Part shown: positions 9,316 through 15,520 of the stretch, one piece after another | Position numbering within the stretch: the stretch's first letter is position 1 | How the letters are laid out: every line of letters begins with the position of its first letter | DNA from: Devosia sp. FJ2-5-3 | GTDB taxonomy: Bacteria; Pseudomonadota; Alphaproteobacteria; Rhizobiales; Devosiaceae | DNA length: 64,000 nucleotides | Direction of reading: 5' to 3' | NCBI RefSeq assembly: GCF_029201545.1 | Contig: NZ_CP104007.1 | Coordinates: 372,001-436,000, forward strand | Notes under the pieces: model-generated | What the model saw: the letters and a program-made list of their open reading frames with translations, nothing else | Told to the model about the DNA's origin: nothing | Database searches by the model: none | Program-made: the position numbers and the translations under genes

Positions 9316-10097
9316 ACGCGGAGAGCGGCATCTATACCGGACATGTGGTGCACGCCCGGCTGCGCCCCAAGGCGCACAAGCTGGACTATAAGGTATTTTG
9401 CCTGCTGCTCGACCTCGACAGGCTCGAGGCGCTGGACCGGGGGCTGAAGCTCTTCGCGTTCAACCGCTGGGGTGTGCTGAGTTTTCGTGAGAAGGACCAT
9501 GGCGACGGCGGGCCGCTCAAGGATTGGGTGGCGCGCAAGCTCGGCGAGGCGGGGATCGTCGCCGATGGGGCGATCCGGGTTCTCTGTTATCCCGCTATGT
9601 TCGGCTATGTGTTCAATCCGCTGACGGTGTTTTTCTGCCATGGGCAGGATGGCCGTTTGAAAGCCATGATCTACGAGGTGCACAATACGCACCAGGAGCG
9701 GCATGCCTATGTGCTGCCGGCGGGGGAAAGCGCCGAGGGCAGGATGCAGCAGGCGGCGGAGAAGGCGTTTTTCGTCTCCCCCTTCATGCCGATGGAGTGC
9801 ACCTATCATTTCTCCATCCTGCCGCCGGGGGAAAAGGTGTCCATTGGCATTCGTGAGACCGATGAGGCGGGCACGCTTCTTACCGCGAGTTTTGCCGGGG
9901 CGTTCAGCCCCCTGACCGACAGGGGACTGTTGCGGGCGCTGCTGGCGCACCCGCTGATGACGCTGAAGGTGAGCGCCGGGATTTACTGGGAGGCGATCAA
10001 GCTGGTCGCCAAGGGGTTTCGGATTTTCCCGCACATTCCCGTCGCGCCGCGAACTCAGCGCACCAGCCGCCGGGTGATGGCGAAAAAGAGCGGATAG
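9312..10097 (+). CDS. DUF1365 domain-containing protein
   Basis: A 261-residue protein beginning MNAESGIYTGHVVHARLRPKA. The family pattern is clear: VLCYPAMFGYVFNPLTVFFCH, VHNTHQERHAYVLP, and KAFFVSPFMPMECTYHFSI. DUF1365 proteins nearly always accompany this FAD oxidoreductase, often with a cyclopropane-fatty-acid synthase-like methyltransferase; none is in this window. The ATG overlaps the upstream stop (ATGA). The 3' end overlaps the convergent SDR gene by 43 nt. A membrane-lipid modification role is inferred from context. Confidence 0.87.
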   Translation: MNAESGIYTGHVVHARLRPKAHKLDYKVFCLLLDLDRLEALDRGLKLFAFNRWGVLSFREKDHGDGGPLKDWVARKLGEAGIVADGAIRVLCYPAMFGYVFNPLTVFFCHGQDGRLKAMIYEVHNTHQERHAYVLPAGESAEGRMQQAAEKAFFVSPFMPMECTYHFSILPPGEKVSIGIRETDEAGTLLTASFAGAFSPLTDRGLLRALLAHPLMTLKVSAGIYWEAIKLVAKGFRIFPHIPVAPRTQRTSRRVMAKKSG

Positions 10098-10813
10098 GGC
10101 AGGATGCCCAGAAACTTCATGGCGAGCTTCATCGGCCAGGGAAAGACGATCTCGAACTTTTTGCCGGCCTCTAGCCCATCGGCCATGATGCGGGCTGCCT
10201 GGTCGGGCTGCATCAGGAAGGGCATGGGGAATGTATTGCGCCGCGTGAGCGGGGTGTCGACGAAGCCGGGACTGATCAGGTGGAGACCGACGCCGTGTGG
10301 CTCTAGCTCGGGCTTCAGGGCTTCGCCCAGCGCAATGAGCGCGGCCTTGCTGGCGCTATAGGCCGAAGCCGTTGGCAGGCCCCGATAGCCGGCGACGGAG
10401 GCCATGAGGGCGACGCGCCCGGTCTTGCGGGCGATCATGGCGGGCAGGATCACCGAGAGGCAATTGGCGACGCCCATGACATTGGTGTCGATGACGCCGG
10501 TAAACTCGGCGAGGTCGAAATTGGTGGCGGTCACCTCCGAATGGGTGCCGGCGTTGAGGATGACGAGATCGGGCACGCCGAAATCGCGGAAGATCTGGGT
10601 GGCAACGGATGGCACGGCGTCCTTGTCGGTGACGTCGAGCACATAGGGTTTTATCACGCCGCCCTTTGCCGCGGCTTCGGCGGCGAGGCTTGTGAGATCA
10701 TCCTCGGTGCGTGCGCTGGCGGCGATGGTATGGCCGCGCGCGCTCAGCTCGAGGGCGAGGGCCCGGCCAAGGCCCTTGCCGGCACCGGTGATCCATATTG
10801 TCGATCTGCTCAT
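10055..10813 (-). CDS. short-chain dehydrogenase/reductase (SDR)
   Basis: A 252-residue classical SDR: cofactor motif TGAGKGLG (about residues 8-15), NAG in VILNAGTHSE, catalytic Ser in LMASVAGYRG, and YSASK giving Tyr-x3-Lys. The ATG at 10813 follows GGAAG by 5 nt. It converges on the DUF1365 gene. A GATCC-N18-TA element upstream suggests it belongs to the sigma factor's regulon. Substrate unknown; a lipid or aldehyde function would fit the neighbours. Confidence 0.9.
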   Translation of the reverse strand: MSRSTIWITGAGKGLGRALALELSARGHTIAASARTEDDLTSLAAEAAAKGGVIKPYVLDVTDKDAVPSVATQIFRDFGVPDLVILNAGTHSEVTATNFDLAEFTGVIDTNVMGVANCLSVILPAMIARKTGRVALMASVAGYRGLPTASAYSASKAALIALGEALKPELEPHGVGLHLISPGFVDTPLTRRNTFPMPFLMQPDQAARIMADGLEAGKKFEIVFPWPMKLAMKFLGILPYPLFFAITRRLVR

Positions 10814-10839
10814 GACGCTTCCAAAACACTGTTCCGCCT

Positions 10840-10869
10840 TTGCTACGCAGGGGCGAGCCGATCGGATCG
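10840..10869 (-). promoter_or_regulatory. candidate ECF promoter of the SDR gene
   Basis: On the minus strand CGATCC (10869-10864) is followed after exactly 18 nt by TAGCAA (10845-10840). TGCG precedes the -10 element here, as at 7850-7879. The start codon is 26 nt further on. Confidence 0.5.
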
Positions 10870-10965
10870 GGCGCGGCCGATGAAAGGCGGTGGATAAGGC
10901 CATTTTCCCGCCGCGCCGGGCGGGTTAAGGATGGGAACGATTTTTTCCCGTTTCCGGATAGGACC

Positions 10966-12198
10966 ATGACCGACACTGTTCTCGACCGTTTCCTGCGCTA
11001 TGTGGTGATCGATACCCAGTCGGACGGGTCCTCGCCCACCCAGCCTTCCACCGAAAAGCAAAAGGATCTGGGGCATTTGCTGGTCAAGGAACTGCTCGAA
11101 ATCGGGCTGTCCGACGCGGCCATGGACGAGAATGGCTATATCTACGCCACCATCCCGTCCAATACCGACAAGGACGTGCCGGTCATCTGCTTTTGCGCCC
11201 ATATGGACACGGCGCCCGATTTTTCCGGTACCGGCGTCAAGCCGCAGGTGCTGGCCAATTATCAGGGCGGGGACATTACCCTTGTCGGCGATGCCAGCCG
11301 GGTGATCCGCGTGTCCGAACATGGCGAACTGGCCAACCAGATCGGCAATGACATCGTCACCTCGGATGGGACGACGCTGCTGGGCGCAGACGACAAGGCC
11401 GGCATTGCCGAGATCATGAGTGCGGCAAAGATGCTGGTCGATGACCCTTCGATCAAGCATGGCACGATCAAGATCCTCTTCACCCCAGACGAGGAAATCG
11501 GGCGCGGTGTCGACAAGGTGGACCTGGCCCGGCTCGGGGCCCGCTTCGCCTATACGATGGATGGGGAGACCGCCGGCACGATCGAGGACGAGACCTTTTC
11601 GGCCGACGGGCTGGAACTGGTGATCACCGGGGCGGCGATGCATCCGGGCTTTGCCAAGGACCGGATGGAAAACGCCATCAAGATCGCCAGTGAAATCGTG
11701 GCGCTGCTGCCGCGTGCGGTCTCTCCCGAGGGGACAGATGGCCGGCAGGGTTTTGTGCACCCGACGGGGATTTCCGGCTCGATGGAGCGGGCCAGCGTTA
11801 GCATGATCGTGCGCGACTTTGTCGACGATGGCCTCGTCGAAAAGCGGGGCATGGTCGAAAAGATCGCCCGCGAGGTGCTGGCGAAATATCCGCGCTCGAG
11901 CCATGCGATCACCGTGAAAGAGCAGTATCGCAATATGAAGCAGGTGCTCGACCAGAACCCCGAGATTGTCGAGAACGCGGTGGAAGCGGTGCGGCGGGCC
12001 GGGATGGAGCCGATCAAGGGCTCGATCCGTGGGGGTACGGATGGATCGCGATTGTCCTTCATGGGCCTGCCCTGCGCCAATATCTTTGCCGGCGGGCATG
12101 CCTTCCACTCGCCGCTCGAATGGGTGAGCCGGCAGGACATGGAAAAGGCCGCAGCGACGATCGTTGAACTGGCAAAGATCTGGGAAGAGCGGGCGTAG
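10966..12198 (+). CDS. pepT: peptidase T (tripeptide aminopeptidase)
   Basis: A 410-residue M20B metallopeptidase that removes the N-terminal residue from tripeptides in the cytoplasm. Zinc-site signatures are present: CFCAHMDTAPD, TLLGADDKAGIAEIM, FTPDEEIGRG and the C-terminal IFAGGHAFHSPLEWV. Length is typical. The ATG at 10966 follows AGGAC. It stands alone, divergent from the SDR gene, and is probably housekeeping. Confidence 0.95.
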   Translation: MTDTVLDRFLRYVVIDTQSDGSSPTQPSTEKQKDLGHLLVKELLEIGLSDAAMDENGYIYATIPSNTDKDVPVICFCAHMDTAPDFSGTGVKPQVLANYQGGDITLVGDASRVIRVSEHGELANQIGNDIVTSDGTTLLGADDKAGIAEIMSAAKMLVDDPSIKHGTIKILFTPDEEIGRGVDKVDLARLGARFAYTMDGETAGTIEDETFSADGLELVITGAAMHPGFAKDRMENAIKIASEIVALLPRAVSPEGTDGRQGFVHPTGISGSMERASVSMIVRDFVDDGLVEKRGMVEKIAREVLAKYPRSSHAITVKEQYRNMKQVLDQNPEIVENAVEAVRRAGMEPIKGSIRGGTDGSRLSFMGLPCANIFAGGHAFHSPLEWVSRQDMEKAAATIVELAKIWEERA

Positions 12199-12296
12199 GG
12201 GGCCAGGGGTTCTCTGTCACCCCCAGAGCTACAATCGGGCTTGACCCAAGGGTTTGCGTCCCCGTGTCAATCGTCGGTGTGGGGCGCGCGAATTGG

Positions 12297-12317
12297 CCCT
12301 CGGGTCGAGCCCGAGGG
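12297..12317. repeat. 21-bp palindromic repeat (CCCTCGGG...CCCGAGGG)
   Basis: In the 188-bp gap between convergent genes, CCCTCGGG-TCGAG-CCCGAGGG forms a perfect 8-bp stem. Further copies lie at 15240-15260, 15306-15326 and 27265-27285. The other bases of the gap (12199-12386) show no gene. Confidence 0.75.
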
Positions 12318-12386
12318 AAGCCCGATGATGGTGAGTGATGCGGGAAAACCAGGCGTCCCCAAAAGGGGGCGCTTTGTCGTCGGGCC

Positions 12387-14288
12387 CTATTGCCAGTGCG
12401 CGACGCGCTGCTTGCGGCGCGGTGCTTCTGGGGCCGGCGTGGCGGTCAGCACCAGATCGGCCATGGCGGCGAGATGGGACGAGCCACCGGCCTCGGCATC
12501 GAGCGTGATGACGACGACATCGTAGAGTTCGACAAGGGCGAGGAGCAGGGTGCGGACCGGCCGGGCCGACGCATCGAGCATGTCCTGACGGCCCCAGGGA
12601 ATGAGGGCTGCCTCTTCGGCGCCTGTGCCGTGAATGATGTCGGCGAAGCGCGCCTTGCCCATGGAAAGATCGCTGATGCCGGGGGCACTGCCACGGCGGC
12701 GGCTGGCCGCGTCGATCAAGACCACACGCTTTCCATCCTCGGCATAGGTCTCGAGCAGTTCGCGCGCCTTGGCGCGGGTGTCCCCTGGCGTGCCGCGCGA
12801 GCGGATGGCGACAATGCGCGCATCGGCAAGGCGGAGGTCGGCGACGCGCTCGTAGCTATCGGCAGGGGCAGTTTCGGGTGCGGGCCTTGCCCGTTCGACG
12901 CGCGTCGGCTCGGTGGCGGGCGTGCCGATCCAGCTGGCCGCGATGGCGATCTGGGGTTGGGAGAGATCGCCGGAGAACCAATTGTGCTCGGGGCTCGGGA
13001 CGGCACGAACCGGCTCGGGCGCGATCTGTGGGCGTTCGGCCTGGGGCGCCGGCGCGGGCGGCAGTTCGACGGCATGCATTATCGGCGCCGGTGCCATGGC
13101 GTCGTTTGGTTCGACAGCAATTGCCAGGGTCCGGTCGATTTGCTTTTTCCGGCGCGGTGCGCGTGGGGCACGGACGGGCAGGGGCGCACTGGCGGCGACC
13201 GGCTGCTGCAGGGCAATCAGGCCGAGCTGGCCGAAAAACGCGAAGCCGCCAGCAAGGCCGAGCGCCAGCGTGGTGCTGACCGGGCGCGACAAGGCGGTGA
13301 CGCTGGGGGCGGGATCGCCATTGGTCGAGCCGGTGAGAATGGTGTCGTCGACGGTGCGGCTGGCCAATTGGGCTTCATATTCGCCGCGCAACGTCGCTTC
13401 GAGCTTCCTGGCCGCCTCGCTATCGGCGCGCATCATGGCCACCAATTGGCCGGCCTGCTCGCCGATTTCGGCATTGGCCAGCGCAATCTCCTCGGCAAGG
13501 GCGCGCATATTGGGGTGATTGGGCAGGAGCGTTACCGCCAGCTTCTTGCGATCGGCCTCGAGCGTCAGGAGATCATCGAGGCGGCGGGCGAGGGCGGGCA
13601 GGCTCTCGGCATGGAGCCCCAGCGCGGCGTAATCATTGCTGGCGACGAGGCTTTCGATGCGCCGCGCCTTTTCTTCGAGGGTGACGCGGTTTTCCCAAGC
13701 CAGGGTCATGCGCTGCTGGAGAACGCCGATATCGGCATCGCCAAGCTGCGCCCGGGGCACAAGCTGCGCCCGAGGCAGAGGGGTATTTGCGGGCGTGGCA
13801 CTGGGCTGCGGGGTTTCGGCAATCGGGGGCGCGGCCAATATGGGCTGCGCGAGGGCGTGGCTGGCGGCTATGGCTGCAGCGATGGCGCGCGCATTGGCCT
13901 CGGTCCTCGCGACCGCCTCGACGCGGAGGCTCTTGCCATCGGCACCGGGGGAAATGGTCAGGGTGCGGCGCAGAAGGGTGATGCTGTCGAGCGATGCATC
14001 GGCGCTGCGCAATTCCTGCACGGCGGACTGGGGCAGGCGCGCGACGATATCGGCCAGGTGGACAGGATCGAGGAACTCGGCGATTTGCTCGTCGGCCGGC
14101 ACGTCGCCACTATAGGGCAGATCGAGCCGGGCCTGATATTTGGCCGGCTGGAGATGGACGCCGACAAAGGCGAGGCCCATGACGAGAAGGGTGATGCCGG
14201 CTATGCGCGGCAGGCGCGGCGCCACGGCCGCGACGAAGGACCCGATAAAGTCGATTGCGCCGTTGCGCTGAAAAAATGTGGTCTGCAT
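12387..14288 (-). CDS. Wzz/GumC-like chain-length determinant with degenerate BY-kinase-like domain
   Basis: A 633-residue inner-membrane protein. TM1 is about residues 29-46; a coiled-coil-rich periplasmic domain runs to about 335; TM2 is about 338-360; a Pro/Ala-rich cytoplasmic linker spans 365-480. Residues 486-620 resemble the CpsD/BY-kinase ATPase fold (KRVVLIDAASRRRG near 520-532, YDVVVITLDAEAG near 589-601). At the Walker A position it has RSRGTPGDTRAK with no GK[ST], and it has no C-terminal tyrosine cluster, so kinase activity is unlikely. Such proteins control polymer length in exopolysaccharide export. The main exopolysaccharide locus is 26 kb away. The ATG at 14288 follows GAGGCGGCG. 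Confidence 0.78.
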   Translation of the reverse strand: MQTTFFQRNGAIDFIGSFVAAVAPRLPRIAGITLLVMGLAFVGVHLQPAKYQARLDLPYSGDVPADEQIAEFLDPVHLADIVARLPQSAVQELRSADASLDSITLLRRTLTISPGADGKSLRVEAVARTEANARAIAAAIAASHALAQPILAAPPIAETPQPSATPANTPLPRAQLVPRAQLGDADIGVLQQRMTLAWENRVTLEEKARRIESLVASNDYAALGLHAESLPALARRLDDLLTLEADRKKLAVTLLPNHPNMRALAEEIALANAEIGEQAGQLVAMMRADSEAARKLEATLRGEYEAQLASRTVDDTILTGSTNGDPAPSVTALSRPVSTTLALGLAGGFAFFGQLGLIALQQPVAASAPLPVRAPRAPRRKKQIDRTLAIAVEPNDAMAPAPIMHAVELPPAPAPQAERPQIAPEPVRAVPSPEHNWFSGDLSQPQIAIAASWIGTPATEPTRVERARPAPETAPADSYERVADLRLADARIVAIRSRGTPGDTRAKARELLETYAEDGKRVVLIDAASRRRGSAPGISDLSMGKARFADIIHGTGAEEAALIPWGRQDMLDASARPVRTLLLALVELYDVVVITLDAEAGGSSHLAAMADLVLTATPAPEAPRRKQRVAHWQ

Positions 14289-14340
14289 CGCCGCCTCTTT
14301 GAGCGGTCAGAATGCGCCAACGTAGTTAATTTTATGCAAA

Positions 14341-14363
14341 CCCCGTCGCAATTTGCGACGGGG
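14341..14363. terminator. palindrome between padR and the chain-length gene
   Basis: CCCCGTCGCAA-T-TTGCGACGGGG is a perfect 11-bp inverted repeat. On the minus strand it lies just after the padR stop and is followed by TTTGCATAAAATT, so it may be a weak intrinsic terminator. A protein-binding palindrome is also possible. Confidence 0.45.
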
Positions 14364-14380
14364 CGCGGGGTGGGGTTCCG

Positions 14381-15103
14381 CTAGAGGTCGATGTCGTCGT
14401 CGGCCAGACCGTCGAGATCGGCGGCGGCGCGGCGGAGGATGTCAGCGGCGCGGGTCTGCTGTTCCTCGGAGCCGTGGCGAGCCTTCTTGAGGGCGGCTTT
14501 CAGCGCCTTGCGGGCGGCGTCGAGTTCGGGGATGGCATCCTTCATCGGGCGATCATGCTCGAAGGGATTGCCATGTTCCCCGCCATGGGCGCGGGGCGGC
14601 TCGGGGCGGGTATTGCCGTCTTCCGGCTGACCGCCGAAGGGCCAATCGGCCCGGACGAACTCGCGGAACCGGTTGAACTGCTCTCCGGTGCGGGCGAGGA
14701 AATCGAGCGTAGCCGCAATGGCTTCGCGGTTTTCCGCCAGATGTGTGCGGCCCTCATCGGTGATGGTATAGAGCTTCTTGTTGGCCTCGGCGGAAGAGGT
14801 GACGTAGCCGGCTTCCTCGAGATAGGTGAGGGCCGGATAGACGATGCCGGGGCTGGGCGAATAAACGCCGCCGGACCGCTCTTCGACGGCCTTGATCAAA
14901 TCGTAGCCGTGGCGGGGCTGCTGATCGATGAGGAAGAGGGCGACGAGACGCACATCGCCCGAGGCCAGCATGCGGCCAATGCGAAAATTGCCGCCGAGAT
15001 TGCCGATCTCATCGTCGATGTTCTGGACGCGTCCCCAGCCCTTGCGCGCCATCTGCTCAAAACGCCGCCAATTGGGTTCGCCATTGCGCCAGTAGGAAGA
15101 CAT
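14381..15103 (-). CDS. PadR-family transcriptional regulator
   Basis: A 240-residue regulator. The winged helix covers about residues 50-125 with the PadR pattern LFLIDQQPRHGYDLIKAVEE, PSPGIVYPALTYLEEAGYV and ANKKLYTITDEGRTHL. The C-terminal part (Gly/Pro-rich near 155-180, helical after 190) would carry dimerisation. PadR proteins usually repress their own gene and a neighbour such as an efflux pump or stress gene. The target here is not obvious. AGGAGAT lies 7 nt before the ATG but is within an inverted repeat (see 15110-15146). Confidence 0.88.
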   Translation of the reverse strand: MSSYWRNGEPNWRRFEQMARKGWGRVQNIDDEIGNLGGNFRIGRMLASGDVRLVALFLIDQQPRHGYDLIKAVEERSGGVYSPSPGIVYPALTYLEEAGYVTSSAEANKKLYTITDEGRTHLAENREAIAATLDFLARTGEQFNRFREFVRADWPFGGQPEDGNTRPEPPRAHGGEHGNPFEHDRPMKDAIPELDAARKALKAALKKARHGSEEQQTRAADILRRAAADLDGLADDDIDL

Positions 15104-15109
15104 GATTGT

Positions 15110-15146
15110 ATCTCCTGATAGGTCTTTGTTTCCGTAATCAGGAGAT
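15110..15146 (-). promoter_or_regulatory. inverted repeat enclosing the padR ribosome-binding site
   Basis: ATCTCCTGAT and ATCAGGAGAT form a perfect 10-bp inverted repeat with 17 nt between the arms. The start-proximal arm contains padR's Shine-Dalgarno AGGAG. In mRNA the distal arm would pair with it and block initiation. In DNA it is a dyad of the kind PadR dimers bind. Either way it points to autoregulation. Confidence 0.5.
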
Positions 15147-15168
15147 TGGGGCGAGTAAGAGGGGATTC

Positions 15169-15180
15169 AAGATATATCTT
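15169..15180. promoter_or_regulatory. AAGATATATCTT palindrome upstream of padR
   Basis: A perfect 12-bp AT-rich palindrome in GC-rich DNA, 66 bp upstream of the padR start. It is a plausible PadR operator or an overlapping -10 region. No direct evidence separates these. Confidence 0.4.
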
Positions 15181-15239
15181 ATGAGTGGTTTCGAAAATGT
15201 GATCGAGGGGTGTGGACCGCTCCGCGCCACACGGTGCTT

Positions 15240-15326
15240 CCCTCGGGCCTGACCCGAGGGTCTCTGGCCAAGGTGCAAATTGTCAGTTTGGGGCTCGCGA
15301 CATGGCCCTCGGGTCGGGCCCGAGGG
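15240..15326. repeat. pair of CCCTCGGG palindromes
   Basis: Two 21-bp units (15240-15260 and 15306-15326), each with 8-bp arms CCCTCGGG/CCCGAGGG around a 5-nt centre (CCTGA and TCGGG), 45 bp apart. They belong to the family at 12.3 and 27.3 kb. The 417-bp region 15104-15520 holds these, the padR dyads and the element at 15373-15497, and no gene. Confidence 0.75.
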
Positions 15327-15372
15327 AAGCGCGGTGGGTGATTGAGGGATGTGGGATAGCTGATGGCCCAGA

Positions 15373-15497
15373 CCCCCACCCGGCCTCCCCCTGTAGGAGG
15401 GGGAGGAGTGGGGCCGGTGGGTGGTGGAGGCTTTGCGCCGAAGCGGCCATGGGCGCGATCGGTCCCTCCCCCTGGAGAGGGGGAGGTTAGGTGGGGG
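15373..15497. repeat. two-armed palindromic repeat element
   Basis: The left arm (cccccacccggcctccccct) and right arm (ending in ggaggttaggtggggg) are near-perfect inverted repeats bounding about 125 bp. Copies with the same arms lie at 27071-27179 and 27357-27469; looser ones lie at 29666-29780 and 61464-61580. It ends 23 bp beyond the stop of the FAD/Fe-S dehydrogenase. There is no coding capacity, so it looks like a BIME- or MITE-like element. Confidence 0.7.
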
Positions 15498-15520
15498 TGG
15501 TTGCGGTTACGAGGCCCGGA

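Noticed and set aside
12390..14384. A 664-codon open frame on the plus strand
   Set aside because: Antisense to the chain-length determinant gene, low-complexity Gly/Arg composition, no motifs and no ribosome-binding site.
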